DNA from: UBA1738 sp045658645
Lineage (GTDB): Bacteria; Bacillota; Clostridia; UBA1381
Length of the DNA stretch: 7,624 nt
Direction of reading: 5' to 3'
Assembly: GCA_045658645.1 (NCBI GenBank)
Contig: JAZOVJ010000072.1
Span: forward strand, 1 to 7,624
The notes under the pieces are model-generated. The model did not search any database, was not told the DNA's origin, and saw nothing but the letters and a program-made list of their open reading frames with translations. The translations under genes and the position numbers were made by a program. This document shows, piece after piece, positions 1-5,161 of the stretch. How positions within the stretch are numbered: the stretch's first letter is position 1; each line of letters opens with the position of its first letter.

Positions 1-1845
1 GTTCTTCAGTCAGCATTCTTCAAACTTGCAGACATCATCCCTGCAGAAGATGCTATCCGTTATATGAAAGAAGCTGCAACTGCTTCTTACTCAAAGAAGG
101 GTGATGCTATCGTTAAGATGAACCACGATGCTATTGATGCTGGCGCTGGTGCTATCGTTAAGGTTGAAGTTCCTGCTTCATGGAAGGATGCAAAGGACGA
201 AGACCTTTCAGTTAAGCACGATGGCGAAGGCAAGCTTGTTGACTACGTAAACAACGTGCTTGTTCCGGTAAACGGCTTCCGCGGAATGCAGCTTCCTGTT
301 TCAACATTCGTTCCTTATGCAAACGGTGAAGTTCCTCTTGGCTCATCAGCATACGAAAAGAGAGGTATCGCAATTGACGTACCAACATGGAACGGCGATG
401 TTTGCTTGCAGTGCGGACTATGTTCATACGTTTGTCCACACGCTTGTATCCGTCCTGTTGTTCTTACAGAAGAAGAAATGAAGAACGCTCCGGAAGGTAT
501 CAAGTATGTAAAGATGAAGCAGCTTGACGGCTACTACTACGGTATGGCTATTTCAGTTCTTGACTGTACAGGCTGTGGCTCATGTGCTAACGTATGTCCT
601 GAAGTTAAGGGTCAGAAGGCACTAACAATGTCTCCGCTTGATATGAACCTTGATGTTCAGAAGGGCTTTGACTATGGCATTAAGCTTGCTACAAAGCCAT
701 CAGTTCTTGAAAAGTTCCCAATGACAACAGTTAAGGGTTCACAGTTCAGAACACCATATCTTGAATTCTCAGGCGCTTGTGCCGGTTGTGGTGAAACACC
801 ATACGCTAAGCTTGTTACTCAGCTGTTTGGTGACAGAATGTATATTGCAAACGCTACAGGTTGTTCATCAATCTGGGGTGGTTCTGCTCCATCAACACCA
901 TACGCAACTGACGAAAACGGCAGAGGTCCTGCTTGGGGTAACTCACTATTTGAAGACAATGCTGAATACGGCTACGGTATGTTCCTTGGTCAGAAGGCAG
1001 TTCGTGAAAAGAACATTGAAAAGCTTGAAGCAATCGCTGCGGCTGAACCATCAGTTGCTCCTGCAGTTGAAAAGTTCATCGAAACTAAGGATTGCGGCGT
1101 AGCTAACAAGGTTGCTACAGAAGAACTACTTGCAGCAGTTGCTAACCTTAACTCACAGGAAGCAAAAGATGTTCTTGCTGATAAGGACTTCTTAAACAAG
1201 AAATCTGTTTGGATCTTCGGTGGTGACGGTTGGGCATACGACATCGGCTTCGGCGGTCTTGGCCACGTTCTTGCATCAGGCGAAGACGTAAACGTAATGG
1301 TAGTCGATACTGAAGTTTACTCAAATACAGGCGGTCCGTCATCAAAGTCAACACCAACAGGTGCTATCGCACAGTTCGCAGCTGCTGGTAAGGCTGTTAA
1401 GAAGAAAGACCTTGCTGCAATCGCTATGAGCTATGGCTACGTTTACGTTGCTCAAATCGCTCAGGGTGCTGATTATAACCAGTGCTTGAAGGCTATGCTT
1501 GAAGCTGAAAGCTATAACGGCCCTTCAATCATCATTGCATACGCTCCATGTATCAACCACGGTATTAAGGGCGGAATGAGCATTGCTCAGACAGAAGAAA
1601 AGAAGGCTGTTGAAGCAGGCTACTGGCACTTGTTCAGATATGACCCAAGAAGAACTCTTGAAGGCTTGAACCCATTCCAGCTTGACTCAAAAGAGCCAAA
1701 GGGAAGCTATGAAGACTTCATTATGGGCGAAGTTCGTTATAATTCACTTATGCGTGCTAACCCTGAAAGAGCTAAGGCTCTGTTCGAAAAGGCTCAGGCT
1801 GATGCCAAGGCTAAGTACGAAAAGCTTGTAGAACTTGCTAAATAA
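1..1845 (+). CDS. nifJ: Pyruvate:ferredoxin (flavodoxin) oxidoreductase, C-terminal half (5'-truncated by window)
   Basis: This enzyme oxidatively decarboxylates pyruvate to acetyl-CoA and CO2 and passes the electrons to ferredoxin or flavodoxin in the cytoplasm; it is the central pyruvate-consuming step of clostridial fermentation. The frame is open from base 1, so 614 residues of a protein that is usually about 1,170-1,200 residues are present. Seen in order: the end of the middle domain (about 1-60); a two-cluster ferredoxin domain with CxxCxxCxxxCP at residues 135-145 and again at 189-199, for two [4Fe-4S] clusters; then the thiamine-diphosphate domain. That domain has CAGC at 260-263, Cys288 and Cys517 (in APCINHG), which fit the proximal-cluster ligands of the family, and GDGW at 408-411 with the SNTGG Asn at 442, the TPP/Mg motif. 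No key residue is missing. Codon use looks strongly biased, with many gct, ctt and gaa codons, as in highly expressed genes. It stops at TAA 1843-1845 and is followed at once by a terminator, so it is the last gene of its unit. Identification is very secure. Confidence 0.97.
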   Translation, partial: VLQSAFFKLADIIPAEDAIRYMKEAATASYSKKGDAIVKMNHDAIDAGAGAIVKVEVPASWKDAKDEDLSVKHDGEGKLVDYVNNVLVPVNGFRGMQLPVSTFVPYANGEVPLGSSAYEKRGIAIDVPTWNGDVCLQCGLCSYVCPHACIRPVVLTEEEMKNAPEGIKYVKMKQLDGYYYGMAISVLDCTGCGSCANVCPEVKGQKALTMSPLDMNLDVQKGFDYGIKLATKPSVLEKFPMTTVKGSQFRTPYLEFSGACAGCGETPYAKLVTQLFGDRMYIANATGCSSIWGGSAPSTPYATDENGRGPAWGNSLFEDNAEYGYGMFLGQKAVREKNIEKLEAIAAAEPSVAPAVEKFIETKDCGVANKVATEELLAAVANLNSQEAKDVLADKDFLNKKSVWIFGGDGWAYDIGFGGLGHVLASGEDVNVMVVDTEVYSNTGGPSSKSTPTGAIAQFAAAGKAVKKKDLAAIAMSYGYVYVAQIAQGADYNQCLKAMLEAESYNGPSIIIAYAPCINHGIKGGMSIAQTEEKKAVEAGYWHLFRYDPRRTLEGLNPFQLDSKEPKGSYEDFIMGEVRYNSLMRANPERAKALFEKAQADAKAKYEKLVELAK

Positions 1846-1863
1846 GTCTTTTAAGACAACATT

Positions 1864-1896
1864 AAAAGAGATGTGATAAATTCACATCTCTTTTTT
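1864..1896 (+). terminator. Intrinsic terminator of the pyruvate:ferredoxin oxidoreductase gene
   Basis: A 13-bp perfect stem (1864-1876 with 1882-1894) closes a 5-nt loop (taaat) and runs into a T tract ending at 1896. It begins 19 nt after the stop codon. The stem is flanked by A's on the left and T's on the right, so it could also work for transcripts arriving on the minus strand. Confidence 0.92.
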
Positions 1897-1996
1897 GTTG
1901 CGGTTTTCATTTTGTGGAATGTTGTAGTTAAGCTTTTAGGTAAATATGGAAATTTCTAAAGTGTTATACTTTTGTGTTTTTTAAATACAGGGAATT

Positions 1997-2026
1997 AAAA
2001 AACGCGCAACACCTGAGCGCTGCGCG
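1997..2026 (-). terminator. Minus-strand intrinsic terminator of the small RNA
   Basis: On the minus strand, CGCGCA (2026-2021) pairs with TGCGCG (2008-2003) across a 12-nt loop and is followed by six T's (2002-1997). On the plus strand the same hairpin is followed only by A's, so it is directional. Its left half can also pair with GCTGCG at 2038-2033 to form a competing hairpin. Confidence 0.7.
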
Positions 2027-2192
2027 AAAAAACGCAGCACCAAGAATTGCGAAGTTCTTTGTGATGATAAATAAAAATTTACTACCAACGTCTGCGTTTT
2101 TTACAGATTCAATTTGGTAGCACTTTTTTATTTATGCATTTAAAGAAAACTATATTTATACAATATAATTCATCACACTTGTTGAACTTCGC
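1997..2192 (-). ncRNA. Candidate structured small RNA of about 196 nt, 6S-like rod shape
   Basis: This occupies most of the gene-free spacer 1846-2349; the remaining stretch 1897-1996 shows nothing recognisable. Read on the minus strand, a consensus promoter predicts a start near 2192. There the RNA begins with a closing stem (2184-2194 with 2047-2057, 11 bp perfect) that pairs its 5' end with its 3' part. Further pairing continues up a rod: 2171-2177 with 2060-2066, 2125-2135 with 2067-2077 (11 bp), a 2x2 internal loop, then 2114-2122 with 2080-2088, closing a 25-nt apical loop. The 5' strand carries a 34-nt AU-rich bulge (2136-2169). One pair in the apical helix is G-U on the minus strand but would be A-C on the plus strand, which supports the minus orientation. 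There is no ribosome site or reading frame of note. Overall length, 5'-3' closing stem, large AU-rich bubble and terminator resemble 6S RNA, the RNA that binds the housekeeping RNA polymerase. I see no sequence signature that proves this, and the bubble is more one-sided than usual. It could be another or a new RNA class. Confidence 0.6.
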
Positions 2193-2198
2193 AAGCTT

Positions 2199-2227
2199 AT
2201 TATAACATATATGTGGTATTTTTGCAA
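2199..2227 (-). promoter_or_regulatory. Minus-strand extended -10 promoter of the small RNA
   Basis: On the minus strand, TTGCAA (2227-2222) lies 17 nt before a perfect TATAAT (2204-2199). TGT immediately precedes it at 2207-2205, giving an extended -10 (TGn). Counting seven bases on from the -10 places +1 at about 2192, a G, which is the first base of the GC-containing part of the closing stem. The precise match between predicted start and structure makes this more than a chance AT-rich match. Confidence 0.7.
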
Positions 2228-2247
2228 GTCAAATCGTAAGACACATT

Positions 2248-2276
2248 TCGACAAAAAAATAAAAAGCCATTATGAC
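2248..2276 (+). promoter_or_regulatory. Possible promoter for the DUF3343-cysteine desulfurase pair
   Basis: TCGACA (2248-2253) is separated by 17 nt from TATGAC (2271-2276). This gives a predicted start near 2283 and a leader of about 67 nt. It would be divergent from the small RNA promoter, whose -35 lies only about 20 bp away. The -10 matches consensus at only four of six positions. The AT-rich stretch around 2311-2321 is an alternative -10 region without a good -35. This is a weak call. Confidence 0.3.
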
Positions 2277-2349
2277 AAATTGTTTCCAACACCATTCACA
2301 AAAACTTTCATATTATATAAATGTAAACAGTTTGAAAGGATGTGAAAAT

Positions 2350-2610
2350 ATGGCAGAAATTCTGGTAGAGGTAGGCTCAATAACAAGTGCGACCCGTCTT
2401 GCAAAAAGATTGAAGCGCGCGGGAGACAAAAGGGCGAGGGTTATAAGCACGCCGGCGGAACTTGGAAAAAGCGGATGTTCTTATTCCGTAAAGGCATCGG
2501 AGGAGAGCGTTGATTTTATTAAAAATAACCATCAGGGCATATCGCTAAAGGCCATTTATATAGAAAAAATTAATGGAGAGGGACGGAAGTTTTATGATAT
2601 ATCTCGATAA
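2350..2610 (+). CDS. DUF3343 family protein, putative Se/S carrier
   Basis: An 86-residue cytoplasmic protein that I place in the DUF3343 family (putative Se/S carrier-like) from its length, its opening pattern of a short beta strand then a basic helix (GSITSATRLAKRLKRAG), the motif STPAELGKSGCSYSVK at about 33-48, and its neighbour. Cys43 is the only cysteine and would be the residue that carries persulfide or selenide. The family is small and poorly characterised; its members often sit beside class V aminotransferase-type desulfurases and selenium genes such as selD and yedF. Neither of those is in this window. The start at 2350 is chosen because AAAGGA at 2335-2340 lies 9 nt upstream; the frame stays open further upstream but has no ribosome site there. 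The 3' end overlaps the next gene by 17 nt, so translation is probably coupled. A role in passing sulfur or selenium from the desulfurase is inferred, not shown. Confidence 0.75.
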   Translation: MAEILVEVGSITSATRLAKRLKRAGDKRARVISTPAELGKSGCSYSVKASEESVDFIKNNHQGISLKAIYIEKINGEGRKFYDISR

Positions 2611-3724
2611 TCCTGCCACAAGTATGCGAAAACCGGCGTGTGTTGTGTCTGCAATGGCAAAAAACACACAGTATTACAGCGTAAATGCAGGGCGTGGGGG
2701 ACACAGACAGAGCATAATGGGTGCTTCTGCAATCGGCGAAACACAGGAGAGTTTGGCGGAGTTTTTCGGCATAAAAAACCCCGAGCGGATTGCTTTTACA
2801 CAAAATGCAACCTATGCTTTAAATATGGCAATTACAGGTTTTTTGACCCGCCGTGACCATGTTATTATAACCTCAATGGAGCATAACAGCGTGTTACGGC
2901 CGGTGCATCGGCTTTGCAGTTATACAATGGTGGAGGCAAATGAAAAAGGCGAAATTGACCCAAGACAGATTGAGCGGGCAATCCGCAGGAATACGAAAAT
3001 GGTGATAACCACCCACGCTTCCAATGTATGCGGAACAATAATGCCGGTTTATGAGATTGGTGCTATTTGCAAAAGGTACGGACTTGTTTATTTGTTAGAC
3101 AGCGCCCAGACCGCAGGAATAATCCCTATTGACGTGGAGAAAATGGGAGTTTCTATGCTTGCGTTTTCGGGGCATAAGGGGCTGATGGGCCCGCTTGGAA
3201 CGGGCGGACTCTACGTTGGGGAAAATGTACGCCTTTCGCCTGTGATTGTTGGCGGAACGGGAACGCAGTCAAAAAGTAAGTATCAACCGGAGGATATGCC
3301 GGATATGTTGCATGCGGGAACACTCAACACCCCTGCAATTATGACGCTGAAAACGGCGGTGGAATATATAAATTCGGTGGGGATAAAGACTATCGAGGAA
3401 AAGGAACGGAGCCTTGCTGAATATTTGATTTCAGGGCTTGAAAACGTATCGGGAGTTACGGTTTACGGCAGAAAATCCGGAGCGAGAAACGGCACGGTCG
3501 CCTTTAATATCGGGGATTTGGCGTCAGGCGAGGTTTCGGATATGCTTGATAAGGACTTTGGGATTGCGGTCCGTGGCGGATACCATTGTGCCTATACGGC
3601 GCACCGGAGTATCGGAAGCGAAAAAACCGGTGCAGTCCGTGCAGGGTTCGGGGTCTTTGACTCAAAAAAAGAGGCAGACAGCCTGCTTTTTGCGGTGAAT
3701 AAGATTGCAAAAAGTGGGAAATAA
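2594..3724 (+). CDS. Cysteine desulfurase / selenocysteine lyase family protein (class V aminotransferase fold)
   Basis: A PLP-dependent cytoplasmic enzyme of 376 residues, expected to take sulfur (or selenium) from cysteine (or selenocysteine) and leave alanine, holding it as a persulfide on a catalytic Cys. Visible landmarks: N-terminal YLDNPATSMRKP (3-14; most relatives read DNAAT, so Pro7 is a variant), His97 in SMEHNS, HASNVCG (141-147), the PLP-binding Asp169 in LLDSAQTAG, the Schiff-base lysine Lys195 in FSGHKG, the catalytic Cys332 in GGYHCAYTAHRSIG, and GAVRAGFGVFD near the C-terminus. The length fits the SufS/CsdA-like subgroup common in Clostridia. The start at 2594 is preferred because GGACGG (2581-2586) sits 7 nt ahead and the protein then begins at the usual family position; an ATG at 2573 in the same frame would add seven residues. 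It overlaps the DUF3343 gene by 17 nt, making that protein the likely sulfur/selenium acceptor. No suf/isc scaffold gene follows, so general Fe-S assembly is less likely. No clear terminator separates it from the tRNA promoter. Confidence 0.92.
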   Translation: MIYLDNPATSMRKPACVVSAMAKNTQYYSVNAGRGGHRQSIMGASAIGETQESLAEFFGIKNPERIAFTQNATYALNMAITGFLTRRDHVIITSMEHNSVLRPVHRLCSYTMVEANEKGEIDPRQIERAIRRNTKMVITTHASNVCGTIMPVYEIGAICKRYGLVYLLDSAQTAGIIPIDVEKMGVSMLAFSGHKGLMGPLGTGGLYVGENVRLSPVIVGGTGTQSKSKYQPEDMPDMLHAGTLNTPAIMTLKTAVEYINSVGIKTIEEKERSLAEYLISGLENVSGVTVYGRKSGARNGTVAFNIGDLASGEVSDMLDKDFGIAVRGGYHCAYTAHRSIGSEKTGAVRAGFGVFDSKKEADSLLFAVNKIAKSGK

Positions 3725-3810
3725 TCATTAAAAGAATGGTTTTTATAAAATATATTAAAGGACAAAAAGACGTAACAGACGTAGCTGTGCGAAAAAAATT
3801 AAAAAAAGTG

Positions 3811-3839
3811 TTGACAAATCAGGTATATTCTGCTATAAT
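3811..3839 (+). promoter_or_regulatory. Consensus promoter of the tRNA operon
   Basis: TTGACA (3811-3816), 17-nt spacer, TATAAT (3834-3839), with TGC just before the -10 making it extended. Every base of both hexamers matches the housekeeping sigma consensus. The start is predicted near 3846, leaving a leader of about 34 nt before tRNA-Gly that contains a 5-bp hairpin (3848-3852 with 3864-3868). Confidence 0.93.
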
Positions 3840-3879
3840 GGTCAAGGTCACCAATTTTTGCAGGGTGAAAATACAATTT

Positions 3880-3954
3880 GCGGGTGTAGTTCAATGGCTA
3901 GAATTCCAGCCTTCCAAGCTGGCTGTGTGGGTTCGATTCCCATCACCCGCTCCA
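3880..3954 (+). tRNA. tRNA-Gly (anticodon TCC)
   Basis: Acceptor GCGGGTG (3880-3886) pairs with CACCCGC (3944-3950), followed by discriminator T and an encoded CCA (3952-3954). Anticodon stem CCAGC/GCTGG encloses CTTCCAA with anticodon TCC at 3913-3915, which reads GGA and probably other Gly codons. D-arm and T-arm (TTCGATT loop) are intact. First gene of the operon. Confidence 0.97.
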
Positions 3955-3968
3955 TATTTTTTTAACAC

Positions 3969-4045
3969 GCGTCTGTAGCTCAGCCGGATAGAGCAACTGC
4001 CTTCTAAGCAGTAGGCCAGGGGTTCGAATCCCTTCAGACGCGCCA
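3969..4045 (+). tRNA. tRNA-Arg (anticodon TCT)
   Basis: Acceptor GCGTCTG (3969-3975) pairs with CAGACGC (4035-4041); discriminator G and encoded CCA (4043-4045). Anticodon stem ACTGC/GCAGT with loop CTTCTAA gives anticodon TCT at 4003-4005, which reads AGA/AGG. All arms are intact; it lies 14 nt after tRNA-Gly. Confidence 0.97.
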
Positions 4046-4059
4046 TTTTTTCTTTATAT

Positions 4060-4137
4060 GGTGGGTATAGTTCAGTTGGTTAGAGCGTCAGATTGTGGTC
4101 CTGAATGTCGTGGGTTCAAATCCCACTACCCACCCCA
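4060..4137 (+). tRNA. tRNA-His (anticodon GTG)
   Basis: Acceptor GTGGGTA (4061-4067) pairs with TACCCAC (4127-4133). The extra G at 4060 faces C73 at 4134, the G-1:C73 pair that marks tRNA-His; CCA is encoded (4135-4137). Anticodon GTG is at 4095-4097. The pair next to the anticodon loop is A4092-C4100 (positions 31-39), a mismatch in an otherwise intact cloverleaf. Confidence 0.96.
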
Positions 4138-4197
4138 TTTTAAAAATTGGCTCGAAAGAGTTAATATATATTTTAGCAGGAACATATCCTGTCATTT

Positions 4198-4273
4198 AGG
4201 GATATAGCCAAGCGGTAAGGCACCGGATTTTGATTCCGGCATTTCGTAGGTTCGAATCCTGCTATCCCTGCCA
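4198..4273 (+). tRNA. tRNA-Gln (anticodon TTG)
   Basis: Acceptor AGGGATA (4198-4204) pairs with TATCCCT (4263-4269); discriminator G and encoded CCA (4271-4273). Anticodon stem CCGGA/TCCGG with loop TTTTGAT gives TTG at 4230-4232. It starts with an A1-T72 pair where the well-known Gln tRNAs start with T. A 60-nt spacer with a small hairpin (4177-4181 with 4187-4191) separates it from tRNA-His. Wobble U34 of this tRNA class is normally 2-thiolated. Confidence 0.96.
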
Positions 4274-4349
4274 GGGCCATTAGCTCAGTTGGCAGAGCAC
4301 TTGACTTTTAATCAAGTTGTCCGGAGTTCGAATCTCCGATGGCTCACCA
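4274..4349 (+). tRNA. tRNA-Lys (anticodon TTT)
   Basis: Acceptor GGGCCAT (4274-4280) pairs with ATGGCTC (4339-4345) with one G-T wobble; discriminator A and encoded CCA (4347-4349). Anticodon stem CTTGA/TCAAG with loop CTTTTAA gives TTT at 4307-4309. Its first base follows the CCA of tRNA-Gln with no spacer, so one cut must produce the 3' end of one tRNA and the 5' end of the other. U34 of this tRNA class is normally 2-thiolated. Confidence 0.97.
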
Positions 4350-4351
4350 TT

Positions 4352-4384
4352 AAAAAAGGATACTCGTTTGGGTATCCTTTTTTT
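4352..4384 (+). terminator. Intrinsic terminator of the tRNA operon
   Basis: A 12-bp stem (4352-4363 with 4372-4383) around an 8-nt loop, ending in a run of seven T's (4378-4384). It begins 2 nt after the CCA of tRNA-Lys. Confidence 0.93.
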
Positions 4385-4563
4385 AATCTTGTAAAAAGAC
4401 ATTGGAGATTCGAACTCGAACGCGAGCAAGCACCGTTTAGAAAACCACGAGATAGTCGCGTGGTTCAATAGAGGTTAACCGGTGAACAGACGGAAAAGTG
4501 AATCATACAAATAAGTATATCATTGCGCAACATTGTAGCATAGCATAAACAAATTGTTGAAAA
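4385..4563 (+). other. Gene-free spacer with an inverted match to a tRNA T-arm
   Basis: No credible gene is seen. Bases 4404-4417 are the exact reverse complement of 4324-4337, the T-arm of tRNA-Lys (14 nt). A hairpin follows at 4443-4449 with 4459-4465. Because T-arms are nearly palindromic, this may be only a fragment of tRNA-derived or dispersed repeat sequence. Whether it is transcribed is unknown. Confidence 0.4.
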
Positions 4564-4697
4564 GCCTTCCCCTTGAGGGGAAGGTGGGTTTTGCGGAGTA
4601 AAACTCGGATGAGGTGGTAATGTAGATAATAAAAGACTGTATAAAAAACACCTCATCAGTCTCACCTTGCTCGACAGCTTCCCCTCAAGGGGAAGCC
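4564..4697. repeat. MITE-like nested inverted repeat
   Basis: The outer arms 4564-4585 and 4676-4697 are inverted copies of each other (20 of 22 matches). Each arm is itself a small hairpin with an 8-bp stem: CCTTCCCC/GGGGAAGG in the left arm, GCTTCCCC/GGGGAAGC in the right. Inside, 4581-4586 pairs with 4663-4668, and 4608-4616 pairs perfectly with 4649-4657 (9 bp). A further hairpin lies at 4586-4592 with 4600-4606. There is no coding capacity. The arrangement fits a non-autonomous miniature element. I recall very similar CCTTCCCCTTGAGGGGAAGG arms as dispersed repeats in clostridial genomes, but I cannot search for them here. No clear target-site duplication is visible. Confidence 0.75.
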
Positions 4698-4698
4698 T

Positions 4699-4722
4699 GC
4701 AAGACCATTTGTAAGACCATTT
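4699..4722. repeat. Two-copy 12-bp tandem duplication beside the MITE-like element
   Basis: GCAAGACCATTT (4699-4710) is followed directly by GTAAGACCATTT (4711-4722), 11 of 12 identical. It abuts the right end of the inverted-repeat element and may be a scar of insertion or slippage. Confidence 0.6.
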
Positions 4723-4751
4723 GGGGACGTACATTTTTTGGCACCATTTTC

Positions 4752-4782
4752 AAAGGGGTAGGTTTTTAACCTATCCTTTTTT
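4752..4782 (+). terminator. Orphan intrinsic terminator
   Basis: A 13-pair stem including two G-T wobbles (4752-4764 with 4768-4780), with a tight loop of T's and a tract of six T's (4777-4782). No gene lies immediately upstream on the plus strand, so it either backs up the tRNA operon terminator or ends an unrecognised transcript from 4385-4751. It also insulates the downstream gene. Confidence 0.75.
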
Positions 4783-4825
4783 GACGCATTGCGGGCGCTT
4801 GCCATGGTGCATCACGGGCAGAGAA

Positions 4826-4855
4826 AAAGTTAATTTGCATTTGCAAAGTTAATTT
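4826..4855. repeat. Dyad flanked by direct repeats, possible operator
   Basis: AAAGTTAATTT occurs at 4826-4836 and again at 4845-4855 (19-bp period). Overlapping them is a dyad TTTGCA-TT-TGCAAA at 4834-4847. It lies within the gene-free stretch 4783-5161, about 140 bp upstream of the candidate -10 for the next gene. A binding site is possible but unproven in this AT-rich DNA. Elsewhere in the stretch only a short leader hairpin (5040-5047 with 5057-5065) is evident. Confidence 0.3.
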
Positions 4856-4980
4856 TATATCATATCGAATTTTTTGTTAAAAATCAGAGTTTACCCGTAT
4901 TATCGCTGCTCTTTTGTTGCAAAAAGTGTACGAAAAAGGTTAAATGTATAAAAAAAGATATTTTTATGCGTGGTGTGTTT

Positions 4981-4994
4981 TGGTATAGTATAAT
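4981..4994 (+). promoter_or_regulatory. Possible -10 region for the secreted phosphoesterase gene
   Basis: Two overlapping -10 candidates are seen: a perfect TATAAT at 4989-4994 and TATAGT at 4984-4989 preceded by TGG (extended -10 type). Neither has a recognisable -35 at normal spacing. A start near 5000 would give a leader of about 160 nt. Confidence 0.4.
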
Positions 4995-5161
4995 CAAGGC
5001 GTTGTATCCGATTTTTGCTGAACAGATACACGATTTAAAGATAACTGATTTCCCGGCAGATTATCAGCTTTTGGTTTGGGCAGTATGGAGAGGGGATAAT
5101 GGACTTGGAAAATCATGGTGTCGAAAAACATAAAAATACGTATAAGCGAAAGGAGAAAAAA

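Noticed and set aside
761..1357. Several open frames in other frames within the pyruvate:ferredoxin oxidoreductase gene
   Set aside because: They are shadows of a strongly supported, codon-biased gene, with low-complexity peptides and no start signals.
1997..2192. A riboswitch controlling a downstream gene
   Set aside because: On the minus strand no gene follows the terminator; the next gene in that direction is the convergent oxidoreductase, so the unit looks like a free-standing RNA.
2570..3728. Antisense and alternate-frame open frames within the cysteine desulfurase gene
   Set aside because: All catalytic motifs are in the annotated frame; the others lack start signals and recognisable features.
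3725..3810. A terminator for the cysteine desulfurase operon
   Set aside because: Only a short GACGTA direct repeat and weak self-complementarity are seen, with no stable stem followed by T's on the plus strand.
3736..3978. An open frame of 80 codons on the plus strand running through tRNA-Gly
   Set aside because: Its central peptide (GVVQWLEFQPSKLAVWVR) is the conceptual translation of the tRNA-Gly gene, a known false-gene pattern. It has no convincing ribosome site and covers the tRNA promoter.
4324..4417. A phage or element attachment site created by a duplicated tRNA-Lys 3' end
   Set aside because: An integration duplicate should be a direct copy of the tRNA end. The match here is inverted and only 14 nt, and no integrase is present.
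4280..4471. Open frames on both strands across tRNA-Lys and its downstream region
   Set aside because: They translate the tRNA-Lys gene and its terminator (for example SEIRTPDNLIKSQ on the minus strand), a recurrent annotation artefact.
4564..4722. A CRISPR array
   Set aside because: Only inverted and one tandem repeat are present; there is no series of direct repeats with unique spacers and no cas genes.
4465..4734. An 89-codon minus-strand open frame
   Set aside because: It is made of the nested inverted-repeat element (PSPQGEG type peptide). There is no ribosome site and no protein-like composition.
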